From a virus, in the IMG/VR virus record IMGVR_UViG_3300025769_000517, positions 1 to 31,081 of that record: a stretch of 31,081 nt of DNA; one strand, written 5' to 3'. Position 1 is the first letter of the stretch. Each line of letters opens with the position of its first letter. Positions 6,873-12,968 of this stretch are shown here, in pieces. The position numbers and the translations under genes are program-made. Under the pieces are notes generated by a model. It was not told where the DNA came from. It did no database searches and worked only from the letters and a program-made list of their open reading frames with translations.

Positions 6873-7002
6873 GTTTTCCTTTCTCCTTATATGGATTGTA
6901 AACTTCCAACTCTACCCAGGTAGTGTCTTTATGCTTTGGATCCTGGGTAGTAGTTTTCTTAGTTATCAATAATGGCTTTTTCCAAAAGGGTTTTTTCTTC
7001 AA
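6853..7002 (-). CDS. 49-aa basic protein overlapping integrase start (possible excisionase)
   Basis: An open frame starts with TTG at 7002 with AAAGGAG 7-8 nt upstream, overlaps the stop of the previous gene and ends 20 nt inside the integrase gene. The sequence is protein-like and basic (KKKPFWKKPLLITKK, then HKDTTWVELEVYNPYKEKGK). Without it there would be a 126-nt gap in an otherwise gap-free operon. Small basic proteins just before int are often Xis, but no wHTH fold can be read with confidence here. Confidence 0.5.
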   Translation of the reverse strand: MKKKPFWKKPLLITKKTTTQDPKHKDTTWVELEVYNPYKEKGKRGNKNS

Positions 7003-7190
7003 GCAGATTTCTCCTTTATTAAAACTCTCTTGCCATTAGCATCAATCTTATAAGTCTTAACTGATGTAATTGGATCTGGCTTAGTATTATAGACAACTTT
7101 TTTTAAAGCAGATTTAATTGCTTTTTCTTTCTTCTTGTCATCGTCTAAAGTCATAACGACAACATGTTTATCGAACCAATCTTTAGCCAT
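6999..7190 (-). CDS. Small hypothetical protein of early leftward operon
   Basis: 63 aa, basic (KKKEKAIKSALKKVVYN) with a VKTYKIDANGKRVLIKEK hairpin-like end. Its ATG is coupled to the upstream gene by the recurring GGAG-CTGC-TTAATG junction. I do not recognise a family. The predicted alpha-beta content and position before the integrase leave regulatory or DNA-binding roles possible. Confidence 0.6.
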   Translation of the reverse strand: MAKDWFDKHVVVMTLDDDKKKEKAIKSALKKVVYNTKPDPITSVKTYKIDANGKRVLIKEKSA

Positions 7191-7564
7191 TAAGCAGCTC
7201 CTTTCTCATATTTAGATTTTAAATGATCGTTAGCGACATGTTGTTTTTCAAAATATTTTTCAAAACCAACATCGGCTACTTGATACCAAACCTCTTTGAA
7301 TCCATTACCTTTTGGATTGTCATAACAAACCACCATAAGATCTCCAACCATTGTAGATCTTTGATCTGTAGTAGGGATCACAGAAAAATTAGATTTATCT
7401 TTTATCCAACTCTCTTCAATATTCTGTGTTCTTGAATATAACTGTTCAAGATTTTCCTCGACAGTTATGTTTTGACTTGGAACATAAGTAGCAACATGAT
7501 CCCAAACTTTGTGATCTATTTCTCCTTTAAATGTTTTGTGTATTAATCTGATTTGTTCAATCAT
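7190..7564 (-). CDS. Hypothetical early protein with RSTxVGD motif
   Basis: 124 aa. It contains LEQLYSRTQNIEESWI, then DQRSTMVGDLMVV and VWYQVADVGFE. I recognise this pattern (tqN..SW..., RSTsVGD, Y.V...GF) from small phage and plasmid proteins of unknown role, often near antirestriction or polyvalent-protein genes. It ends in GAA, and its start is coupled to the gene before it by GGAGGCTGCGTAATG. Confidence 0.65.
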   Translation of the reverse strand: MIEQIRLIHKTFKGEIDHKVWDHVATYVPSQNITVEENLEQLYSRTQNIEESWIKDKSNFSVIPTTDQRSTMVGDLMVVCYDNPKGNGFKEVWYQVADVGFEKYFEKQHVANDHLKSKYEKGAA

Positions 7565-7743
7565 TACGCAGCCTCCTTAATTGTTATCTTAGCTTTATTA
7601 TTGTGTAAAATATTTCTAGCTTGTTTAATTGCTTTTTTATTTGTTCCACAATTTAAATTATGAATTTTAATATAATTTTTTGATTGATCTAATTTAGTAA
7701 AATTATACCAACCATTACTAATATGAATAACTATATTAGCCAT
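7564..7743 (-). CDS. 59-aa hypothetical early protein
   Basis: This open frame (ATG at 7743, TAA at 7564-7566) fills the space between two recognised genes. It is linked to both by the same junction motif, GGAGGCTGC followed by TAATG. The protein (MANIVIHISNGWYNFTKLDQ at the start, KEAA at the end) has aromatic and Asn/Lys-rich alpha-beta composition. No family is recognised. The shared junctions are the main support. Confidence 0.65.
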   Translation of the reverse strand: MANIVIHISNGWYNFTKLDQSKNYIKIHNLNCGTNKKAIKQARNILHNNKAKITIKEAA

Positions 7744-8075
7744 TATGCAGCCTCCATTTCGTAGTATTGTTGACGTTTTAATTGTGCATTGAAAACTTCT
7801 CCCTCAAAATGATGCTGCTTTAATTTCTTAAGATTCTTAAACCAAGCAACCATAACAGACAAATCGTTATTCATTTTGTAAGTAGTAGTTTTTAATTTTA
7901 AATGAATCTTACCAACGTAATCGTAGTTATGAGATCCAGTTAAAAACTTTTTAACAAAAGCATTTAACCATTTACCTTTGTCAGTTTTGATACCAATCTT
8001 TGGTATTTTATATTCGCAATCTTTTTTGTAATTGCTGTAGCCAGTATTAAGATTTTTTTGAAACTTAATTATCAT
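7743..8075 (-). CDS. Hypothetical early protein (110 aa)
   Basis: 110 aa, basic, rich in K, Y and N, with no TM segment and no recognised motif. Read-through features are GIKTDKGKWLNAFVKKFL and MVAWFKNLKKLKQHHFEGEV. It ends in EMEAA, whose codons form the ribosome site of the next gene, and starts by ATGA overlap with the LPD29-like gene. It is probably a host-takeover or anti-defence accessory gene by location only. Confidence 0.6.
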   Translation of the reverse strand: MIIKFQKNLNTGYSNYKKDCEYKIPKIGIKTDKGKWLNAFVKKFLTGSHNYDYVGKIHLKLKTTTYKMNNDLSVMVAWFKNLKKLKQHHFEGEVFNAQLKRQQYYEMEAA

Positions 8076-8593
8076 GCAGCCTCCTGGTTAAGTTTATTTT
8101 CTACTTCAAATAAATATCCATCTTTACCAAATGGAAATTTGAAATTTTCTGAGATCATGGCTTTTAAAGCATGCTGCCAACCATCATTTTTATTACAAAC
8201 TTCTTTAAGTTTATTTACAAACTGATACCAAGATCTAACTTTTTCTCCGTTTACTTTGAAAGTTAAATCGTAATACTTATCTCCTTTAAAAGTTTCCATG
8301 ATGTATTGCGCTCTTTGGTCATCAATGAACAAGTATTTAGTTTGTGCGATGTCATCTCTAACATTGTCATAATTATAAATGTCATTCATGCCATCAAAAG
8401 TACCTGCCTCATGTTTGATAGCGTAGTCTTTTAAAGTTTTAAGAGCATCATCTGTTCCAGTAAGAACTTTGACACTTACTGAATTACCCATAGAAAAGTA
8501 TTGAGATGTTGCTGTGACTTTCATACCAAGATCCTTAGCTTTGTTTTTTAAAAGCTTAGCAACTTGAGCAGCTTGACTTAGTTTCTTAGTCAT
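8072..8593 (-). CDS. LPD29-domain protein (phage/plasmid accessory)
   Basis: 173 aa. The N-terminal part (LSQAAQVAKLLKNKAK; YFSMGNSVSVKVLTGTDDA; AGTFDGMNDIYNY; YLFIDDQR) matches the LPD29 domain pattern known from large polyvalent proteins and from free-standing phage proteins near antirestriction genes. The biochemical role is unknown. The start chosen is ATG 8593 with GGAGGTAAA directly before it. ATG 8635 is in frame and sits 8 nt past a -10 box, so a longer leaderless form is possible. Confidence 0.7.
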   Translation of the reverse strand: MTKKLSQAAQVAKLLKNKAKDLGMKVTATSQYFSMGNSVSVKVLTGTDDALKTLKDYAIKHEAGTFDGMNDIYNYDNVRDDIAQTKYLFIDDQRAQYIMETFKGDKYYDLTFKVNGEKVRSWYQFVNKLKEVCNKNDGWQHALKAMISENFKFPFGKDGYLFEVENKLNQEAA

Positions 8594-8643
8594 TTTACCT
8601 CCGATGTTTTGATTAGTAATTTTTTTGTGAACCATACATTTCT

Positions 8644-8671
8644 AATATAGGCATGATTGTCAATATGTCAA
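8644..8671 (-). promoter_or_regulatory. Leftward promoter with operator-like TTGACA repeats
   Basis: On the minus strand, -35 TTGACA (8671-8666), a 16-bp spacer and -10 TATATT (8649-8644) make a near-consensus sigma70 promoter driving the LPD29 to int genes. The box is embedded in a direct repeat TTGTCAAT/ATGTCAAT (8657-8672). An inverted copy, ATTGACAAT, lies at 8689-8697. The half-sites resemble the operator at the repressor gene, so repressor control is plausible. Confidence 0.65.
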
Positions 8672-8772
8672 TGCCATAATCGTAATTAATTGACAATAAG
8701 GCAAAGTAAAAAAGGCGTAGGGGAATCCTCTGCTAAAGCAGCAATTTAAACGTGGTTATAAAAGGCTAGTAA
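8672..8772. other. Noncoding gap upstream of leftward promoter
   Basis: About 100 nt between the promoter above and the stop of the coiled-coil gene. It holds one inverted TTGACAAT copy (8689-8697) and a C/G-containing stretch (GGCGTAGGGGAATCC). No clear terminator was seen, so transcripts from further upstream may read through. Confidence 0.4.
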
Positions 8773-8979
8773 TTACGCTTGTAATTTAACTAGCTGATCT
8801 TGCAGCTGGATCACATCAACAAGTTTTGTGTGAGCCGTTTTTGAGAGAGCTGCTATACCTGGCGGGTAGATCCCGTCATTTTTTTTCTTTAGTCTCAGAA
8901 TTTTTGCGTTCAGAGACTTTCTCTCTTTTTCCTTTTCCTGGATCTTTTGTTCCAGGTGTTGGTAGTGTGTTATCGCCAT
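8773..8979 (-). CDS. Small coiled-coil protein
   Basis: 68 aa, mostly one long charged helix (YQHLEQKIQEKEKERKSLNA, then KILRLKKK) and a second helix (HTKLVDVIQLQDQLVKLQ) separated by GIYPPG. A strong ribosome site, GGAGG, lies 9 nt before the ATG. It overlaps the 3' end of the preceding gene by 104 nt in another frame. Its function is unknown. A dimeric helical hairpin regulator or adaptor would fit. Confidence 0.6.
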   Translation of the reverse strand: MAITHYQHLEQKIQEKEKERKSLNAKILRLKKKNDGIYPPGIAALSKTAHTKLVDVIQLQDQLVKLQA

Positions 8980-9154
8980 CGGTCTTTACCTCCTTTATGC
9001 GATTAAAATCATAGCTGATTGTTTTATCATCTATAATTATTTCAGCAGCGGTACTTGGCACACTTGCTTGGACCGCGCTATTCAGATCTTTAAAATTCTC
9101 ATGAGCAGTAAAGCTTACGGAACCAGACCAGAATTTTTCAAATAGTTTACCCAT
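8876..9154 (-). CDS. Hypothetical early protein with lysine-rich tail
   Basis: 92 aa. Residues 1-58 are an ordinary soluble segment (FEKFWSGSVSFTAHENFKDL; AAEIIIDDKTISYDFNRIKE). The last about 33 residues are low-complexity K, E, G and S and lie entirely over the next gene in another frame. It starts 8 nt before the end of the DUF3310 gene. The tail may be an overprinted extension. No family recognised. Confidence 0.5.
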   Translation of the reverse strand: MGKLFEKFWSGSVSFTAHENFKDLNSAVQASVPSTAAEIIIDDKTISYDFNRIKEVKTDGDNTLPTPGTKDPGKGKREKVSERKNSETKEKK

Positions 9155-9392
9155 TGGGATAATCTCTTTCTTTAATCATTTGTAGGTAGTGAATGGCTTT
9201 ATTGATGTCTTTTATTTTGCCTTTTTTTTTATGTCTGCAGATGTATTTTATAGCGTTTCCCTCTGCAAAAGGCAAATCGTTTTCGTTAATAAATTCTGCT
9301 GGTTGGATCTTCATATTTTTATAATGATCTCCATCGACTTGCTCTTGCAAGCTCTCGTATATTACTGGTTTAAAATCTTGACTCATTGTCAT
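9147..9392 (-). CDS. DUF3310 family protein
   Basis: 81 aa. QVDGDHYKNMKIQPAEFI, then LPFAEGNAIKYICRHKKKGKI and DINKAIHYLQMI match the DUF3310 signature (GDHY at 21-24; EGNxIKYxxRxKxK), a small phage protein of uncertain role often near nucleotide-metabolism or replication genes. The start at 9392 is preferred because it overlaps the previous stop as ATGA. Starting at 9440 would extend 52 nt into the LexA-like gene. Confidence 0.85.
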   Translation of the reverse strand: MTMSQDFKPVIYESLQEQVDGDHYKNMKIQPAEFINENDLPFAEGNAIKYICRHKKKGKIKDINKAIHYLQMIKERDYPNG

Positions 9393-9610
9393 TTTATTAT
9401 TTGAATACTTCTTGATTTTCCTTTTAAGTTTGTCAGCCATCCTCTTGCTATTAATTGTTTAATATATTCATGAACACTATTTTTAGATTTAAGTTTAAGC
9501 GCCAGCTTAATTTCATCATAAGATGGCGCTATATTATTCTTAGAAATTTGTTTCTTGATAAACAAGTAAACGTTATTTTGTTTTTTTGTTAATCCAAATT
9601 TCTTAGACAT
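9389..9610 (-). CDS. LexA-like DNA-binding protein lacking the protease domain
   Basis: 73 aa, entirely the LexA-type winged helix. LTKKQNNVYLFIKKQI, then IAPSYDEIKLALKLKSKNSV, HEYIKQLIARGWL and KGKSRSIQI follow the LexA N-terminal pattern (LTxxQ, PSxxEI, LxLKSxxxVHxxxxxLxxRGxL, RxI). No S24 peptidase domain, cleavage site or Ser/Lys dyad follows. It could compete with host LexA at SOS operators or regulate phage genes. It sits in the early recombination operon. Confidence 0.75.
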   Translation of the reverse strand: MSKKFGLTKKQNNVYLFIKKQISKNNIAPSYDEIKLALKLKSKNSVHEYIKQLIARGWLTNLKGKSRSIQIIK

Positions 9611-9618
9611 TTCCCACT

Positions 9619-9900
9619 CTAAAATTGATCCGCAAATCCATCATCAGCTGCAGGTTTACTGCCTGTCTTTTTGATGGTAATTTTTAGATCTTTATTTTCT
9701 TGGATATAACAAGATGCCTCCATCCAGGTTCCATCTATAGTAAAATTCTTTCTATAAGCTTTACCTGTTTTTTGGTTCATCTTATCACTATCCACTAACA
9801 CTAAGTCTGGTTTATTATCTCCAGGCTTTTTGTCAGCATTCCTTTTCATCGAAAAGGTACAGACCCAATTAGGATCCTTTGGTTTTTGAAAGTCAGCCAT
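9619..9900 (-). CDS. Small protein with SSB-like acidic C-terminal tip
   Basis: 93 aa: a beta-rich body (WVCTFSMKRN; KPDLVLVDSDKM; KNFTIDGTWMEASCYIQENK; LKITIKKT) followed by a linker and the acidic/aromatic end ADDGFADQF, like the protein-interaction tip of bacterial SSB. A GGAGG site precedes the ATG. It lies between a recombinase-type gene and DNA-processing genes, so single-strand DNA binding or coating is plausible, but no OB-fold signature can be proven by eye. Confidence 0.5.
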   Translation of the reverse strand: MADFQKPKDPNWVCTFSMKRNADKKPGDNKPDLVLVDSDKMNQKTGKAYRKNFTIDGTWMEASCYIQENKDLKITIKKTGSKPAADDGFADQF

Positions 9901-9904
9901 AAAA

Positions 9905-10489
9905 TTATCCTCCTATTAATTGCTGTTTTCTATCCTTAAAAGCTTTGACGATTTCATCAAACTTTTGAGAATCTTTTGTTTTAAGCTCAGTTAAATATTT
10001 TTTATTTTTACTTGCGAGCTGATCCAAGTTTGCTTGTGATGCAATATTTTTAATTCTTTCTAAAATGATAGAGCTTATATTTAGATCTAAACCTACACTC
10101 TCATTGTTGTTTGTTTGTAAGTTAGGCAGCTCTTCATTAGAATAAACTTGACCATGAATCCCCAATGCTTTTAAGATTGCTCTATCAGCAGCTCTCTTTT
10201 CAGCAACAGATACTGGATACATATAGTCATTGTTAAGAGGAGAGACTTCTCCAAATGTAATATATTTTTTACCTTTAAATTCAGCTACAGCTTTAACTAC
10301 AACACATCCTTTTTCTAAATTACAACTTTGTAAAAATGGTTCTACTTGGATGTCATATCTTGCTGCTAGTTTTTCTACTTCAAAATGTTTGATTGCAAAC
10401 TTACCATTATCAATCTGCCACATACCACCATTAGCTCTAAGCTTAGCTAGATCTGTTTGTATGTTAGTTATATCTACTACTTTACCCAT
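9905..10489 (-). CDS. Single-strand annealing protein candidate (Rad52/Sak-like)
   Basis: 194 aa from ATG 10489 (GTG 10495 is two codons upstream). The central GxVVVKAVAEFKGKKYITFG, then EVSP and YPVSVAEKRAADRAILKALG (93-110) resembles the Rad52-type core where an AxxKRAxxRAIxxALGI helix follows a beta sheet. The C-terminal third is a helical tail. It lies between an exonuclease and the SSB-like protein, matching exonuclease/SSAP pairs such as those of lambda. Family assignment by eye is moderate, and ERF or DUF1071 relatives are alternatives. Confidence 0.5.
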   Translation of the reverse strand: MGKVVDITNIQTDLAKLRANGGMWQIDNGKFAIKHFEVEKLAARYDIQVEPFLQSCNLEKGCVVVKAVAEFKGKKYITFGEVSPLNNDYMYPVSVAEKRAADRAILKALGIHGQVYSNEELPNLQTNNNESVGLDLNISSIILERIKNIASQANLDQLASKNKKYLTELKTKDSQKFDEIVKAFKDRKQQLIGG

Positions 10490-10797
10490 AAACACTTTCC
10501 GTTATCCAGGCAGTTTGAATAAGAAACAGCACCCGCTGCGGTGTGCAAACTATTCTGATCCGCCTGGACAACATCATTCGCATTTACTTTTATAACTAAC
10601 AGGGAGAGAAAAATTACTAGCAATAGACAAAGATTCTTTAAACTAGCTTTTTTCTTTCGTGCGAATTTTTTTTCTAAAAGAATCTGCTGCATATTTAATA
10701 CTTCTGGATTCTTCATAAACTCATTACCAATTCGATTACTTCTACAGTAGCTACTATTGCAAGCTCTATAGCCAGTATTGTATGATAGATATGCCAT
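10477..10797 (-). CDS. Membrane-anchored hypothetical protein
   Basis: 106 aa from ATG 10797, with GGAG 4 nt upstream. A hydrophobic segment near 54-71 (LKNLCLLLVIFLSLLVIKV) follows a basic stretch (KKFARKKK), then a short exported-type part with two cysteines (YSNCLDNGKC) that may pair with the CNSSYC at the N-terminus only if topology allows. A start at 10716 gives a 79-aa form linked by ATGA to a competing 37-aa frame (10826-10713). It may be a superinfection-exclusion or membrane accessory protein, by inference only. Confidence 0.45.
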   Translation of the reverse strand: MAYLSYNTGYRACNSSYCRSNRIGNEFMKNPEVLNMQQILLEKKFARKKKASLKNLCLLLVIFLSLLVIKVNANDVVQADQNSLHTAAGAVSYSNCLDNGKCLWVK

Positions 10798-10825
10798 ACG
10801 ACTCCTTTGCTTTTTATTTTTTTCA

Positions 10826-11788
10826 TTAATTTAAACCCCATAATTTTTTAGCTATATCCAAATGCTCTCCCATACCTTTCCAAAAGAAGTGGGTAAAGTC
10901 TGGAGAGATCTCTTCTACCCAGGTAGATTTACCTGCGTGTCTTTCCATAATTAATTCTCTTTCTTGAGCAACTCTATCCATCTTACTTAAATAAAGTTTT
11001 AAGTTTTCTGGTTTTAAATCATCGCAATTTTCTGGAGTAAAAATATTATAATTCTCCTCATTCATTACGAGTAAGTGTGGTTTCTTTTTTTCTTCACATG
11101 CAAAATAGTATGTGGCTACTTGTAAAATATGATCGGACCATCCCATATAACCTTTTTTAATATTTGGCAGTGAGTAGGTACTGGTTCCATCTTTCTTGGG
11201 TCGATTCTTTTTTCTGTGTTTGGTTTTAAATTCTACAAACGCATTCTCATTTTCTATATCAATTCTACCTGTCACTGGCAGAACCGCATTTTTTAAATTT
11301 AATGCAATAGATCTTTCGCATTCTGTTTCTCCAGTTAATGCAATTTCTTTCATTGCATCTTTTAATGTTTGGTATGACTTTGCTAAACCAGCTCTTGAGA
11401 TCTCGTAAACTTTTTTATCTTCTTCATCTACTGGTTTGTAAGTATTAAAATCTTCTAAAACTTTTTCAAAAATTTTTCTTTGTGCTGGTATAGGTTCTTT
11501 AGTTAATCCTTTACCTTTGATATACATCCACTCAAACTTTCCGAATGTAAGTTTAAGCAGCTCTCCAAGACATGTTCCCGTAAACATCTTTGCATTACCA
11601 GGTAGATCTCTTCTTTCTTCTTGTGATAAGTATAAATATTTATATGCCCAGAGACATATCATCGAATTTAATTGAGTAGGGGACCAGTGATTAAGTTTGT
11701 AGATCTCTACCCAAGCAGGCAGCTCTTTAATGTTTTCTAAAAAATCATCTGTAATTTCTTTTGCTACAGCTTTTTCTTTTGTAATCAT
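10826..11788 (-). CDS. PD-(D/E)XK exonuclease (RecB/Cas4-like, lambda-exo role)
   Basis: 320 aa. WSPTQLNSMICLWAYKYLY (35-53) is the RecB-type helix that opens this family. GTCLGELL (71-78) supplies the early acid. VTGRIDIENENAFVEFKTK contains the catalytic D177 and E186-x-K188. The C-terminal DHILQVATYYFACE helix (Q of motif IV) is also typical. It probably resects double-strand ends to feed the annealing protein encoded downstream. A TTGACA box lies about 45 nt upstream of the start. No clear ribosome site is seen. Confidence 0.8.
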   Translation of the reverse strand: MITKEKAVAKEITDDFLENIKELPAWVEIYKLNHWSPTQLNSMICLWAYKYLYLSQEERRDLPGNAKMFTGTCLGELLKLTFGKFEWMYIKGKGLTKEPIPAQRKIFEKVLEDFNTYKPVDEEDKKVYEISRAGLAKSYQTLKDAMKEIALTGETECERSIALNLKNAVLPVTGRIDIENENAFVEFKTKHRKKNRPKKDGTSTYSLPNIKKGYMGWSDHILQVATYYFACEEKKKPHLLVMNEENYNIFTPENCDDLKPENLKLYLSKMDRVAQERELIMERHAGKSTWVEEISPDFTHFFWKGMGEHLDIAKKLWGLN

Positions 11789-11809
11789 AAAATCAAATCA
11801 ATAGATTCT

Positions 11810-11837
11810 TTTATGTACAAATATGGAATAGTGTCAA
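11810..11837 (-). promoter_or_regulatory. Candidate leftward promoter for recombination operon
   Basis: The minus strand has TTGACA (11837-11832), then a weak -10 (CATAAA, 11815-11810) after 16 bp, 20 nt before the exonuclease ATG. The -35 is perfect and the -10 is poor. It lies in the 82-nt gap between the repressor stop and the exonuclease start. Confidence 0.4.
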
Positions 11838-11870
11838 TACAAAATAGGTATATTTGTGTATTTTTACAAC

Positions 11871-12617
11871 TTATGTGTTAATTAATTGGTTAATAAGCAA
11901 AGGATTATACTTAACTTTAACAGGTGTAGCCAAATCCAAATCTTTTGGTGTGATGTTATTTAATACTGGCTGTCTATTTAATGGGTTTATAACTGATAAG
12001 GTAAAATCTGCATTTGATGTTAAAACACCAACAACATCTGAAATATTTTTAAATCTTTTTTTATAATCTTTTGATGGTTCGCAATAACAAAGTTTACTTA
12101 TTGCTAAACTACTAAATTTTTTAATTTTTGGAATATCAAATAACATTATTTCTCCATCAATAAAGGATCCAGGTATATTACTTTGAATAGCTTTTATGTT
12201 TTTATGGTAATATTCATAAGGTATTTGAATTAATTGTTGATCCTCTTTATCTATTTTTTGTACTTTAAAAGATTCAGTAAAATAATATTTTAAAGGCACT
12301 TCTTTTTTAGGTGTATATACTTCCATTGGATGGCAGCCAATAACTTTAGCAATATCTTCTGCTTGATCCCATTTAATATCTCTTGAATTTTTAGCCCAAC
12401 GATTAATTGTTGTAGTATCTTTATGTAATTCTTTTGCTAACTGTCTTTGGTTCCAGCCTTTACGATCTAATAAATCTTTTAGTAATGCCATAGTTTTTTT
12501 ATCGTGATTGTTAGGTATTACTTTTTCATTTTTATAGTCTAGTTTATTATTAGCAGTAGAATCTACTAATATACCCATATCTGATTCTTTCAATTCATAA
12601 ATATTATTTTTTGACAT
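11871..12617 (-). CDS. CI-like phage repressor
   Basis: 248 aa. After a 40-residue leader, residues 43-101 are an XRE-type HTH (LLDRKGWNQRQLAKELHKDT, then TTINRWAKN, ending GCHPMEVY). The C-terminal half (IPGSFIDGEIMLFDIPK; DVVGVLT) resembles the S24/LexA-type beta domain, but the usual G-x-S-M Ser motif and downstream Lys are not recognisable, so RecA-stimulated self-cleavage may be lost. It is divergent from the Cro-like gene, and its start codon lies inside a palindromic operator, implying autoregulation. It maintains lysogeny by inference. Confidence 0.8.
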   Translation of the reverse strand: MSKNNIYELKESDMGILVDSTANNKLDYKNEKVIPNNHDKKTMALLKDLLDRKGWNQRQLAKELHKDTTTINRWAKNSRDIKWDQAEDIAKVIGCHPMEVYTPKKEVPLKYYFTESFKVQKIDKEDQQLIQIPYEYYHKNIKAIQSNIPGSFIDGEIMLFDIPKIKKFSSLAISKLCYCEPSKDYKKRFKNISDVVGVLTSNADFTLSVINPLNRQPVLNNITPKDLDLATPVKVKYNPLLINQLINT

Positions 12618-12625
12618 TATGTCAA
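12611..12625. promoter_or_regulatory. Palindromic operator over repressor start codon
   Basis: TTGACATTATGTCAA is a perfect 15-bp palindrome (7-bp arms, central T). The repressor start codon occupies 12615-12617 within it. Related half-sites occur at the repressor -35 (12649-12654), the Cro-side -35 (12736-12741) and the leftward promoter at 8657-8697. It probably binds the repressor or the Cro-like protein. Confidence 0.6.
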
Positions 12626-12626
12626 T

Positions 12627-12654
12627 AATGTAATCTTTAAGTTATAAATGTCAA
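12627..12654 (-). promoter_or_regulatory. Repressor promoter (leaderless transcript expected)
   Basis: The minus strand has TTGACA (12654-12649), a 16-bp spacer and TACATT (12632-12627). The ATG begins 9 nt after the -10 box, so the transcript would have a leader of about 0-3 nt and no ribosome site, as for lambda cI from PRM. Confidence 0.6.
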
Positions 12655-12735
12655 CATATTCCTTTTAAAGTAATTAATGGTTGTAATTATCTACTATTTA
12701 TCCCGTATTATGCACATATAATATAGGTATTAATT

Positions 12736-12763
12736 TTGACAAATAAGCAATTATCCATATAAG
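12736..12763 (+). promoter_or_regulatory. Rightward early promoter for Cro-like gene (leaderless)
   Basis: TTGACA (12736-12741), a 16-bp spacer and TATAAG (12758-12763). The ATG at 12771 begins 7 nt after the -10 box with no ribosome site between, so transcription would start at or next to the A of ATG. It drives the early plus-strand genes. Confidence 0.7.
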
Positions 12764-12770
12764 CAAATTT

Positions 12771-12968
12771 ATGAGCTTAGAACAATTCAGATTAAAAAAA
12801 GGTTTTTCACATAAAGCATTAGCTAAGTTTTTAGGTTTAGCAGGTACATCTCCAGAAAGCACAGTTTGCAGGTGGTGTACTGGAGACAGGATTCCAAGAC
12901 CAAAGTACATGGATCTTATTAAAAATAAAACTAAAGGAGCTGTAAAGCCAGCTAGCTTTTATGCGTAA
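12771..12968 (+). CDS. Cro-like HTH protein
   Basis: 65 aa, almost all one XRE-like HTH. FRLKKGFSHKALAKFLGLAG, then SPESTVCRWCTGDRIPRP reads as helices 1-4, with STVCRWCTG as recognition helix. It is divergent from the CI-like repressor and first in the rightward early operon, the position of Cro. It probably shuts off repressor synthesis at the shared operators. It overlaps the next gene by 8 nt. Confidence 0.75.
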   Translation: MSLEQFRLKKGFSHKALAKFLGLAGTSPESTVCRWCTGDRIPRPKYMDLIKNKTKGAVKPASFYA

